This document shows, one piece after another, positions 9,430 to 17,640 of a stretch of DNA of 64,000 bases. The stretch's first letter is position 1. Each line of letters opens with the position of its first letter. The DNA comes from Halobacterium litoreum (GTDB taxonomy: Archaea > Halobacteriota > Halobacteria > Halobacteriales > Halobacteriaceae), in the NCBI RefSeq assembly GCF_021233415.1, contig NZ_CP089466.1, forward strand, positions 744,001 to 808,000, read 5' to 3'. Both the position numbers and the translations under genes were made by a program. Under the pieces are notes generated by a model that saw only the letters and a list, made by a program, of their open reading frames with translations, did not search any database and was not told where the DNA came from.

Positions 9430-11127
9430 TCAGGGGAAGGGATGGAACGGTTTGTCTAACCGCGGCTGGAACCCCATCTCTCGGGGAATTTCCTTGGCGC
9501 GCTCGCCGAAGAACGGCTGGTCGACGAACAGCGGTTGGGCGTCGGGCACGAGGACGCGGACGGCTTCGAAGCCGGCGCGCTCTACGTCCCGGGGCGTGAG
9601 GCGGGCGGCGTAGGCGTCGAGGCCGGCGTCCGCGAGCGCGTCGAGGACGGCGTCGAGTTCGGCGGCGCCCTCGGGTGGGTCGTCCGGGCCCACGTCACTC
9701 GCGGCGATGGTGGTGTCGGGGTCGACGAAGCCGCGGACTTCGCGCGGGAAGTCGGCGTACTTGCCGATGGCGCCGTCCTCCTCTGGGGCGTCGTCGCGGC
9801 CGATAGCGCGGAGTTCCATCCAGTTCTGGAGCGCTTCCGCGAGCGCGGAGCGCGCGGCGGCGTCGGCGTCGAGGTCGGCGGCGGACCCGAGCGCGAACCG
9901 CGGCCAGTCGTCGCGGTGGACGGCGACGGCGACCACGGGCACGTCCACGTCCTGCGTGCAGAGCAGGGCCGTCACGTCGAGGTTCTCGGCGCCGGCGTGC
10001 TTCTCGAGTTCGGCGAAGCCGTCGTCGTCGACGGCGAGGCCGAGCGGGTCGAACGTCGAGTACCACGAGAGCATCGTGGCGTCGCGTTCGACTGTCTCGT
10101 AGAGCCCCGACAGCAGGGCTTCAGTCCCCGAATTGCCGAGGCCGAGGCCGGTCGTGATGGCGGGGCCGGTCGACCCCTCGGGCGGCGGGAAGACGACGCG
10201 GTCGGCGGGGAGGAGCGCGTCGCCCCCGGTCTGCAGGTGTTCGCCGCGCACCCATTCGAGCGCGTCCGACGCGCTCGCGCCCTCGGGGCGGACGAACGCC
10301 TCGGGAGAGACGGCGTTCTCGTCGTCCGCGGACGCCGACTCGAAGTCGCGTTCGCGGTAGACGCCGGCGCTGTACCGTTCGAGGCCCTCGCCGACGGCTT
10401 TCATGTAGGCGGCGTTCCAGTCGGCGTCGACGCCCGCGGCCTGCGCGGCGGCGTCGGCGTCGCTGAACCCCGAGGTGTCGCTGGTCATCGCGAGGTAGTA
10501 GGGTGCGGGGAACGACTCGCGCTCGCCGACCGCGGTCAGCAGCCCGATTCGGTCGTCGACGAGCGGTTCGGCCGCTGCGAGCGCGGCGTCGAGGCTCCGG
10601 GGTTCGGCGTCCCGGCGCACGTCGCGGTCGGGGCGGTCGCCGCAGTCGCAGTTCGGCACCGGCGCGAGCGAGCGCTCGGCGTGCGGGAGTTCCACGACGG
10701 TCCCGGGGACGACGTCGCCGGCCAGCGCGTCGGTCGCGAAGCGGCCGGCGTGCGCGCCGGCGAGGCGGACCGCCGACCGCTCGGCGGACGGCGACGCCGC
10801 GCGCTCCTGGTCGGTGGCGGCGACGCGGTGAGCCAAACACTCGAAACACGGCCCCTCCGGCGCGAGGACGGAGACGCCGGCGTCCACGCCCGCCAGCGGT
10901 TGGCCGCCGAGGCCGCCCACTTCGACGGCGATGAGGGGCGTGCCACCTTCTCTCGCGTGGTCGTTCGCGGCCCGGAAGCCGCCCGCGCCCGCGACGCCGA
11001 CGACCACCGCGAGGTCTGCGCCCGCGACGCCCGCCACGTCGGTCGATTCCACGGCCGCGTCGGCGTCCCCGAGCGCGGCACGAACCGCCTCCACCGCGGG
11101 CCCGTCGCCGACGACGGCGACGGTCAC
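9430..11127 (-). CDS. YcaO domain protein with N-terminal ThiF-like/leader-binding region
   Basis: YcaO enzymes use ATP to activate peptide backbone amides, making azolines, thioamides or amidines. This 565-residue protein starts with an E1/ThiF-like region (MTVAVVGDGPAVEAVRAALG) containing a CFECLAH cysteine pair and CDC, like fused cyclodehydratase partners. The YcaO domain follows from about residue 215 (DADWNAAYMKAVGEGLERYSAG, SGLYETVERDATMLSWY, ALAEALQNWMELR). The C terminus is PFHPFP, the proline-rich tail typical of azoline-forming YcaO proteins. No precursor peptide or dehydrogenase gene is visible nearby. The GTG start at 11127 has GGAGGGTT just upstream. The substrate is unknown. 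Confidence 0.88.
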   Translation of the reverse strand: MTVAVVGDGPAVEAVRAALGDADAAVESTDVAGVAGADLAVVVGVAGAGGFRAANDHAREGGTPLIAVEVGGLGGQPLAGVDAGVSVLAPEGPCFECLAHRVAATDQERAASPSAERSAVRLAGAHAGRFATDALAGDVVPGTVVELPHAERSLAPVPNCDCGDRPDRDVRRDAEPRSLDAALAAAEPLVDDRIGLLTAVGERESFPAPYYLAMTSDTSGFSDADAAAQAAGVDADWNAAYMKAVGEGLERYSAGVYRERDFESASADDENAVSPEAFVRPEGASASDALEWVRGEHLQTGGDALLPADRVVFPPPEGSTGPAITTGLGLGNSGTEALLSGLYETVERDATMLSWYSTFDPLGLAVDDDGFAELEKHAGAENLDVTALLCTQDVDVPVVAVAVHRDDWPRFALGSAADLDADAAARSALAEALQNWMELRAIGRDDAPEEDGAIGKYADFPREVRGFVDPDTTIAASDVGPDDPPEGAAELDAVLDALADAGLDAYAARLTPRDVERAGFEAVRVLVPDAQPLFVDQPFFGERAKEIPREMGFQPRLDKPFHPFP

Positions 11128-11224
11128 GGCGAACCCTCCGAGTACATGGCTACGCGGAGGCGGGACGGCGGGAAAACAGTACGGGGTTCGGGAGAGCGTA
11201 CCGCGCGGGGACGAACGGGACGGC

Positions 11225-12043
11225 TTACGCGAGGACGGACTGTGCCGTGTTCGCGAGTTCCGAGGCGGAGGCGTCTTCGAGGCGCTCGTCCGCGAGTTTC
11301 AGGCGGAGGCGCGGGCGACCCACGTCGATGGGGACCTTCTCGGTGTCGATGAGACCGAGGTCCTCGAGTTTCGTCTTCGTGCGGGAGAACGTCGCTTTCG
11401 ACGCGATGCCGACGTCCTCGCCCCACTTGCTGATGTCGTAGAGGAGTTCGCGGTTCTTCGCCGCGACGAGCAGGCTGATGGTGACCTCGTCGAGGCCGTC
11501 GCCGTCGCCGCGGGCGGTCTCCAGCGAGGAGAGGACGCCCTCGAAGTCGTCTTCGACCTCGGGGCTGATTTCGTCGTCGAGGCTCTGACGCACGCGGTCG
11601 ATGGCGGGCGTGCGGAGGTTGTACGCCTCGGCGGCGTCCCAGTCGTCGCCGATGGCGTCGTAGGCGGTCGTCGCGAACTCGTCGTCGTCGGTGGCGAGGC
11701 CGCCGACGAGGCCGCCGGCTTCGAGGAGCGCGACGGTTCGGTTCGCCGTGACGAGCATCGAACTCCGGGCGTCGTCGTCGAGGACGCGGAGTTCGAGGTC
11801 GCCGGCTTCGACCAGGTTCGCCGTGTTGCTCGCGACGATGAAGTCACCCATCACGTCCTTGAGGGTGCTCTCGTCGCCGAGGAGGCGGATTTCGGGGAGG
11901 TCGCCGTCGAAGCCGTTCCCCGCTTCGACGAGTCGTTCGATGGTGCTGGCGGCCGGATTCACGACGAACAACTCGCTCGGCTCGCTCTCGAAGACGGCCG
12001 CGAGGACGTCCTCGACGCTCGTACCCAGAAGATTCGATGGCAT
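11225..12043 (-). CDS. tbsP: TbsP-type haloarchaeal transcriptional regulator (DUF5821)
   Basis: This 272-residue regulator has an N-terminal alpha/beta region (MPSNLLGTSVEDVLAAVFES) and a C-terminal winged helix. The WGEDVGIASKATFSRTKTKL segment carries the recognition helix, followed by LIDTEKVPIDVGRPRLRL. This resembles TbsP, a haloarchaeal regulator linked to central carbon metabolism genes, in both order and wording of motifs. It is a single gene with a strong TATA-like box centred about 32 bases before the ATG, so the transcript is likely leaderless. No target operator was identified. The name rests on recognition of the family rather than a search. Confidence 0.82.
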   Translation of the reverse strand: MPSNLLGTSVEDVLAAVFESEPSELFVVNPAASTIERLVEAGNGFDGDLPEIRLLGDESTLKDVMGDFIVASNTANLVEAGDLELRVLDDDARSSMLVTANRTVALLEAGGLVGGLATDDDEFATTAYDAIGDDWDAAEAYNLRTPAIDRVRQSLDDEISPEVEDDFEGVLSSLETARGDGDGLDEVTISLLVAAKNRELLYDISKWGEDVGIASKATFSRTKTKLEDLGLIDTEKVPIDVGRPRLRLKLADERLEDASASELANTAQSVLA

Positions 12044-12069
12044 CTATGAATGCGGATAGGGAATCTATC

Positions 12070-12080
12070 TATTTAATTTT
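12070..12080 (-). promoter_or_regulatory. TATA-like box for tbsP
   Basis: AAATTAAATAG on the minus strand is centred about 32 bases before the tbsP ATG and is one of the most AT-rich spots in this part of the window. Confidence 0.65.
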
Positions 12081-12157
12081 ACCGGCTCCGGAGAGCGTAA
12101 AACGCCGATAGGAGCCGCCTACCGCAGGAAACCGAGGGGGTGGTCGGCGTCGCCCTC

Positions 12158-13870
12158 TCACTCCCGCAGTGTGGCGGCGGCTTCGTCCGCCCAGTAGAAC
12201 GTCCCGTCGACGACGGCCGGCTGGTCGGTGCCGTCGAGGAACGCGGCGGCGTCCGCGGCGGACGCGGTGAACTCCGCGGGGTTGCCACAGAGCCGCGGTC
12301 GGTCGGCGAGGCCGCCGTCGAGTTCGTAGTGGTCGCCGTGGCCGCTCCCCGCGAGGTGGCGCCACGACACCCGGTAGTCGCCGTCGGGCTGACTGGTGAG
12401 GTACGCCACGCGGGCGTCGCCCTCGTCCGTCCGCGAGAGCGTCTGCGTGCCGTCCCCGACGACGGCGTAGTCCTTCCCCATCCTGATGCGGCGGCGCGCC
12501 AGTCGGAGCGCCGTCTCGATGGGGAAGCCGTTGACGAGCAGGCGCGCGAACGCGGTGCCGACCTTCGCGGCCTGCTCGTCGAGCACCTTCCGGAAGGTCA
12601 CGGCGCCCGCGACGCTCCCGCGTTTCACGAGGTCGAGACCCTCGTAGTAGGAGCCACACGCGTTCAGGAAGAACGTCTCGACGTTCGTCTCGTCGAGGTC
12701 GGCGAGCGCGAGGTGGCCGTCCGCACACCGGAGGCCGTCGACCTCGCAGTGCCCGATGTAGTGGACGAACTCGTGGTGGGACTCGAAGACGCCCGCGAGT
12801 TCGTCCCGCGTGAGCCCTTCGTGGAGCGAGACGTCCATCGGGAACGACTGCGCGCGGGCGGCGTAGATGTCAGCGACGGCGTCGTGTTCGCCCGCCATGC
12901 TGTCGTCGTTCAACACGACCGCGACGGACATCTCGTCGTCGTCCCGCCGGAGGTACCGGAGGTGGTTCCGGTAGGCCGCGGGGTGCGTCTTGAACACGTC
13001 GATGGGCGCGCCGTCGGCGAGCCAGCCCTGCGTGCGGCCGGGACGGGCTTTCGGTTTCAGCATTTCGACGGTCGCGACGGGGCCGGGCGCGCCCCGGTAG
13101 AAGTCGTCGAGGGACCGCGACACCAACTCCTGTTTCTCGAGTGTGGCGGTCTCCGGCGGGAACACGAACGCGAGGCGGTCGAGCAGGAACGGCAGCACGC
13201 GGACGTGTCCGAGGTTCGGCGCGGCGTGCATCGCCAGCGGCCACTCCGGGAACCGGTCGGCGACGCGGTCGAAGGGCACGTCGAGGTAGCGACGCAGGCG
13301 CTCGTCGGGCGACGCGTCGTAGGCGGCCCGCGGGTCGAACTCGAGGTCGGCGAGCGCGTCGCGTTCGGCGAGTCTCGGGTCGCCGTTCGGGCCGGCGGAG
13401 CGCGCCACGCAGTCCAGCCAGAAGACGCGCGCGAGCGTCTCCGGAACGTCCGCGGTGAGCGCGTCGAACGCCAGCGAGACGCCGACGTCTGGCGCGCGAA
13501 GTCGCGGCGTGACGTTGGCTTCGACTGCCACGTCGGCGCCGAGGTAGTACGCGAGCGGCGCGGTCACGAACAGCGCGCGCAGCGACCGCGGCACCACCAA
13601 CTCGATGCCCGTCTCCGGGGTGGCGTCGGCGACGCTCGCGGGCACGTCCACCGCGTCACCGAACGCGAAGGACGGCGGGTGGGCGCGCATCGACTGCGTC
13701 GCGCGGTCGGGCGTCGTCGTGCGGTGGGCGGCGGCCGCGTGTTCGAGCGCCGTCGCGACGCCGTCGAGGGTCTTCGGGATGGTGACCGTGGCGCTGGGCG
13801 CTCGTGCTCGCTCCCCGTTGACGCCGGCACCGTCGGGCGGTCGGGCGTCGGTCTGTTCCCCCTGGGTCAC
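12158..13870 (-). CDS. CHAT domain (caspase-like) protein
   Basis: This 570-residue protein has a C-terminal CHAT domain, a caspase-fold peptidase. The likely catalytic dyad is visible: His374 in FVHYIGHCEVDG and Cys405 in FFLNACGSYYEG, 31 residues apart as usual for CHAT/caspase folds. The first 300 residues have no motif I recognise; they include predicted alpha/beta segments and no membrane helix or signal peptide. After the dyad come KVGTAFARLLVNGFPIETAL and a C-terminal tail of about 130 residues. The GTG start is supported by a GAAATATATGG-type box about 30 bases upstream. It is divergent from glyA and convergent with nothing; partner and substrate are unknown. Confidence 0.85.
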   Translation of the reverse strand: MTQGEQTDARPPDGAGVNGERARAPSATVTIPKTLDGVATALEHAAAAHRTTTPDRATQSMRAHPPSFAFGDAVDVPASVADATPETGIELVVPRSLRALFVTAPLAYYLGADVAVEANVTPRLRAPDVGVSLAFDALTADVPETLARVFWLDCVARSAGPNGDPRLAERDALADLEFDPRAAYDASPDERLRRYLDVPFDRVADRFPEWPLAMHAAPNLGHVRVLPFLLDRLAFVFPPETATLEKQELVSRSLDDFYRGAPGPVATVEMLKPKARPGRTQGWLADGAPIDVFKTHPAAYRNHLRYLRRDDDEMSVAVVLNDDSMAGEHDAVADIYAARAQSFPMDVSLHEGLTRDELAGVFESHHEFVHYIGHCEVDGLRCADGHLALADLDETNVETFFLNACGSYYEGLDLVKRGSVAGAVTFRKVLDEQAAKVGTAFARLLVNGFPIETALRLARRRIRMGKDYAVVGDGTQTLSRTDEGDARVAYLTSQPDGDYRVSWRHLAGSGHGDHYELDGGLADRPRLCGNPAEFTASAADAAAFLDGTDQPAVVDGTFYWADEAAATLRE

Positions 13871-13895
13871 GCACCCCCGGTGTTTGCCGACGGGC

Positions 13896-13904
13896 CATAT
13901 ATTT
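13896..13904 (-). promoter_or_regulatory. TATA-like box for the CHAT protein
   Basis: AAATATATG on the minus strand is centred about 30 bases before GTG 13870, fixing that codon as the likely leaderless start. Confidence 0.6.
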
Positions 13905-13972
13905 CTGTCGAGGAGTCGCGTGAATTAGTCGCCATCGGTAGACCTATTGGGGCCCCTGTGGGTTCTAGTCAC

Positions 13973-15223
13973 ATGAGCGACTACGAACGCGTGCGGGAGG
14001 TAGACCCCGCCGTCGCGGACGCGCTCGTCGGCGAACGCGAGCGACAGAACGGCACGCTGGCGATGATTGCGAGCGAGAACCACGTCAGCGAGGCCGTGAT
14101 GGAAGCCCAGTCGAGCGAACTCACGAACAAGTACGCCGAGGGCTACCCCGGCAAGCGCTACTACGGAGGCTGCGAGTTCGCTGACGACGTGGAGGAACTC
14201 GCCATCGAGCGCGCGAAGGAACTGTTCGGCGCGGAGCACGTGAACGTCCAGCCCCACAGCGGGTCGTCGGCGAACATGGCCGTCTACTTCGCGACGCTGG
14301 AGCCCGGCGACAAGATTCTCTCGCTGGACCTCACCCACGGCGGCCACCTGAGCCACGGCCACACCGCGAACTTCGCGGGCCAACTGTACGACGTGGAGCA
14401 CTACGAGGTCGACGCCGAGACGGGGCGCCTCGACTACGACTCGCTCCGCGAGAAAGCCGAGTCCTTCGACCCGGACATGATAGTCTCGGGCTACTCGGCG
14501 TACCCCCGCGAGGTCGAGTGGGAAGAGATTCAGGCGGCCGCGGACGCCGTGGACGCGCTCCACACCGCAGACATCGCGCACATCACGGGGCTCGTCGCGG
14601 CGGGCGAGCACGCCTCGCCGGTCGGCGTCGCGGACTTCGTGACGGGGTCGACCCACAAGACGATTCGCGCGGGTCGCGGCGGCATCATCATGTGCGACGA
14701 GGAGTTCGCGGGCGACGTGGACTCGGCGGTGTTCCCCGGTGCGCAGGGTGGCCCGCTGATGCACAACATCGCGGGGAAGGCGGTCGGCTTCGGGGAAGCG
14801 CTCGAACCCGAGTTCGAGGCGTACGCCGAGCAGGTCGTGGAGAACGCGAAGGTGCTCGGGGAGACCCTACAGGACCACGGCTTCTCGCTGGTCTCGGGCG
14901 GCACCGACACTCACCTCGTGCTCGTGGACCTCCGGGACTCCCACCCGGACATCTCGGGCGGCGACGTGGAGGAGGAACTCGAAGCGGTCGGCATCGTGTT
15001 GAACGCGAACACCGTGCCCGACGAGACGCGGTCGGCGTTCGACCCGTCGGGAATCCGCGCCGGCACGCCCGCGCTCACGACCCGCGGCTTCGACGCCGAG
15101 GCGATGGAGACGGTCGGCGACTGCATCGCGAAGGTCATCGACAACGTCGGCGACGAGGAGGTGTACGCCGAGGTCGCGGCGACCGTCGAGGACCTCTGTA
15201 ACGAGTACCCGCTGTACGAGTAG
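13973..15223 (+). CDS. glyA: Serine hydroxymethyltransferase
   Basis: GlyA interconverts serine and glycine, loading the one-carbon unit on tetrahydrofolate; PLP-dependent, cytoplasmic. The 416-residue protein has the family signatures: LAMIASENHVSEAVM near the N terminus, KYAEGYPGKRYYGGCE, QPHSGSSAN, and VTGSTHKTIRAGRGG, whose Lys forms the PLP aldimine. Length is normal. The ATG at 13973 has CCTATTGG about 26 bases upstream. A frame extending far upstream is a shadow of the CHAT gene on the other strand. folD follows about 200 bases downstream, using the product of this reaction. Confidence 0.97.
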   Translation: MSDYERVREVDPAVADALVGERERQNGTLAMIASENHVSEAVMEAQSSELTNKYAEGYPGKRYYGGCEFADDVEELAIERAKELFGAEHVNVQPHSGSSANMAVYFATLEPGDKILSLDLTHGGHLSHGHTANFAGQLYDVEHYEVDAETGRLDYDSLREKAESFDPDMIVSGYSAYPREVEWEEIQAAADAVDALHTADIAHITGLVAAGEHASPVGVADFVTGSTHKTIRAGRGGIIMCDEEFAGDVDSAVFPGAQGGPLMHNIAGKAVGFGEALEPEFEAYAEQVVENAKVLGETLQDHGFSLVSGGTDTHLVLVDLRDSHPDISGGDVEEELEAVGIVLNANTVPDETRSAFDPSGIRAGTPALTTRGFDAEAMETVGDCIAKVIDNVGDEEVYAEVAATVEDLCNEYPLYE

Positions 15224-15388
15224 CCGGTCCGTTCCGCCGTCGTCGTTTCCCGCGGGCGGGTCGTTCCCACCGCCTTTTCTTTCGCGTTCGACGCGCACAG
15301 TCGTGGGCAGGCCGCGATTGCCGCCGCCGCGGCGAAGCAAGAACGTGTATACAATCAGGGATAGTGGAACTAAATTGGGCACGGAACC

Positions 15389-15397
15389 GAATATTCA
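15389..15397 (+). promoter_or_regulatory. TATA-like box for folD
   Basis: GAATATTCA is centred about 32 bases before the folD ATG, so folD is transcribed separately from glyA. The rest of the 15224-15424 gap is an ordinary spacer. Confidence 0.5.
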
Positions 15398-15424
15398 AGG
15401 GCGCGTGTCCCCGACAGTCGCCCA

Positions 15425-16318
15425 ATGACAGACGTCATCGACGGGAACGCGGTCGCCGCGTCGATTCGAGACGACCTCACGGACTCCGTGGCGACGCTGA
15501 AAGACGCCGGCGTCACGCCGAAACTCGCCACCGTCCTGATGAACGACAAGCAGGCCAGCGAGACGTACATCTCGATGAAACAGCGGGACTGCGAGGAGCT
15601 CGGCATCGGCGCAGAGGACGTGCGCATCGACCCCGACGCGCCCGCCGAGGAACTGTTCGACACCGTCGCCGACCTGAACGCCCGCGAGGACGTCCACGGC
15701 ATCCTCGTGCAGGACCCGACGCCCGACCACGTCTCCGACGAACGCGTGCTCTCGGCCGTCGACCCCGCCAAGGACGTGGACGGCTTTCACCCCGAGAACG
15801 TCGGGAAACTCGTCGGCGGGAACGCCCGATTCAAGCCCTGCACGCCCCACGGCGTTCAGAAACTCCTCGAACACGAGGGCGTCGACCCCGAGGGGAAAGA
15901 CGTGGTCGTCGTCGGTCGGTCGAACATCGTCGGGAAGCCGCTCGCGAACCTCCTGATGCAGAAGGCCGACGGCGGGAACGCCACGGTCACGCTCTGTCAC
16001 AGCCGCACCGACGACCTCGCCGCGCACACCCGGCGCGCCGACATCGTGATTTCGGCGGTGGGCGTCGTCGACCTCGTGGACGGCTCGATGCTCTCCGAGG
16101 ACACCGTGGTAATCGACGTTGGCATCAACCGCGTCGACGCGGACAACGACAAGGGCTACCGGCTCACCGGCGACGTTGACTTCGAGAGCGCAAAGGAGAA
16201 GGCCAGCGCCATCACGCCCGTCCCGGGCGGCGTCGGTCCGATGACGCGCGCGATGCTCCTCTACAACACCGTCAAGGCCGCCGGCGAGCAGGCCGGCGTC
16301 GACGTGGACCTGCCCTGA
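15425..16318 (+). CDS. folD: Bifunctional methylenetetrahydrofolate dehydrogenase/cyclohydrolase
   Basis: FolD oxidises 5,10-methylene-THF to methenyl-THF and hydrolyses it to 10-formyl-THF. The 297-residue protein has the catalytic Tyr-x3-Lys in SETYISMKQRDC, the substrate motif GILVQDPTPDHV, DVDGFHPENVGKL, and the dinucleotide motif VVGRSNIVGKPLANLL. The C terminus has TPVPGGVGPMTRAMLL. Length is typical. It lies just after glyA, which supplies methylene-THF. The usual Gln-Leu-Pro-Leu-Pro loop is Gln-Asp-Pro-Thr-Pro here. Confidence 0.97.
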   Translation: MTDVIDGNAVAASIRDDLTDSVATLKDAGVTPKLATVLMNDKQASETYISMKQRDCEELGIGAEDVRIDPDAPAEELFDTVADLNAREDVHGILVQDPTPDHVSDERVLSAVDPAKDVDGFHPENVGKLVGGNARFKPCTPHGVQKLLEHEGVDPEGKDVVVVGRSNIVGKPLANLLMQKADGGNATVTLCHSRTDDLAAHTRRADIVISAVGVVDLVDGSMLSEDTVVIDVGINRVDADNDKGYRLTGDVDFESAKEKASAITPVPGGVGPMTRAMLLYNTVKAAGEQAGVDVDLP

Positions 16319-16380
16319 GTCGCCGTTCCCGGGTCGCCGCGACCCGGGCTTTCTTCTCGCCGCGAGACGCGTGCCACCAC

Positions 16381-17352
16381 ATGGCAGACGAACTGCGGGC
16401 CGACGCACCCCGCGAGGACGTACAGCAGATACTGGCCGCGATGGAGGCGATGGATGCCCCGGACTACCACGACCTCTCGCCGCCCGAGGCCCGCGAACTG
16501 CGCCGGGGCTTCTTCGACGCCGACGACCCGACCGCCGAGGTCGGCGCCGTCTCGGACCGAACCGTGCCCGGCCCCGGTTTCGAGATTCCCGTGCGCGTCT
16601 ACGAACCGGCGAGCGACGGCCCGCATCCGGTCGTCGTCTACTTCCACGGCGGCGGCTTCGTGCTCGGGACGCTGGACTCCCGGGACCCAATCTGCCGGAC
16701 GATTGCCGCGGACGCGGCGGCCGTCGTCGTGAGCGTCGCGTACCGACTCGCGCCCGAACACCCGTTCCCGGCGGCCGTCGAGGACGCGTACGCCGCCACC
16801 GAGTACGTCGCCGGGAATCCCGGCGAGTTCGACGCCGACCCCGACCGACTCGCCGTCGCGGGCGACTCCGCGGGCGGCAACCTCGCCGCGGCCGTCTCGC
16901 TCGCGGCGCGCGACCGCGACGGCCCCTACATCTCCCACCAGTCGCTGGCGTACCCCGTCACCGACCACCGCGACGTGGCCTACGACTCGAAGACGGAGAA
17001 CGACGAGGGCTACTTCCTCGAATCGGAGGGCATGGAGTGGTTCGACGGCCACTACGTCGACTCGTGGGTCCACCGCGCCAACCCCTATCTGAGCCCGGTC
17101 GCCGCGGCCAGCCACGCCGACCTCCCGCCGGCGACCGTCGCCACCTGTGGCTTCGACCCGCTCCGCGACGAGGGAATCGCGTACGTCGACGCCCTCGATG
17201 ACGCCGGCGTCCCGGTCACGCACCGCCACTACGACGACCTGATTCACGGCGCGATGAGTTTCGTTGCCGACCCCGTGGACACCCCGAGCGGGCGCGAGGT
17301 CTTAGCCCAGTTCGCGAGCGACCTGCGAGGCGCGCTCCACGCGAACTCGTAG
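16381..17352 (+). CDS. Alpha/beta hydrolase of the hormone-sensitive lipase family
   Basis: This 323-residue esterase/lipase has the HGGGFVLG oxyanion motif, the nucleophile elbow GDSAGGNLA, the acid Asp in TCGFDPLRDEG and the catalytic His in DDLIHGAMSF. The first 75 residues form the cap region. No signal peptide is seen, so it is cytoplasmic and probably acts on short acyl esters. It is 62 bases after folD with no obvious functional tie. Substrate is unknown. Confidence 0.92.
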   Translation: MADELRADAPREDVQQILAAMEAMDAPDYHDLSPPEARELRRGFFDADDPTAEVGAVSDRTVPGPGFEIPVRVYEPASDGPHPVVVYFHGGGFVLGTLDSRDPICRTIAADAAAVVVSVAYRLAPEHPFPAAVEDAYAATEYVAGNPGEFDADPDRLAVAGDSAGGNLAAAVSLAARDRDGPYISHQSLAYPVTDHRDVAYDSKTENDEGYFLESEGMEWFDGHYVDSWVHRANPYLSPVAAASHADLPPATVATCGFDPLRDEGIAYVDALDDAGVPVTHRHYDDLIHGAMSFVADPVDTPSGREVLAQFASDLRGALHANS

Positions 17353-17394
17353 TTCGCCGACAGGACTATCGCGGTCTCCGTCGTAGCCACGCCC

Positions 17395-17580
17395 GTGAGC
17401 CAACGCCGGAACCTCTACGTCGCCGGATTCGTCGCCGCGTCGCTCGCGTACATCTTCAACGTGCTCGCGTTCACCGGCGCGTTCGACCTGTTTCGCTGGG
17501 TCGTGTTCGCGGCGTACTTCCTCGTCGCGTTCGCGGCCTTCGAGTGGCTCATCGGATGGGCCGAGACGCTCGAAGCGTGA
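17395..17580 (+). CDS. Small two-helix membrane protein
   Basis: This 61-residue protein has a basic start (MSQRRNLYVAG, from GTG) and two hydrophobic helices, roughly 9-28 and 34-54, ending in a short acidic tail. I recognise no family. It is 42 bases after the esterase on the same strand and convergent with the RND exporter. Codon use and GC match the neighbours, which supports a real gene. Confidence 0.65.
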   Translation: MSQRRNLYVAGFVAASLAYIFNVLAFTGAFDLFRWVVFAAYFLVAFAAFEWLIGWAETLEA

Positions 17581-17640
17581 GAGACGTGCCGACTGCGGGC
17601 AGTCCCGCGAGTCGGTCCGAGGAGTCCCGCCCTCGGCGGG

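Noticed and set aside
9014-9459. Open frames inside the 9.1-9.4 kb element
   Set aside because: They are products of GC-rich palindromes, differ on each strand and match nothing.
12140-13972. A 600-codon extension upstream of glyA in the same frame
   Set aside because: It lies opposite the CHAT gene and lacks SHMT-like sequence; the SHMT family starts at ATG 13973, which has its own promoter.
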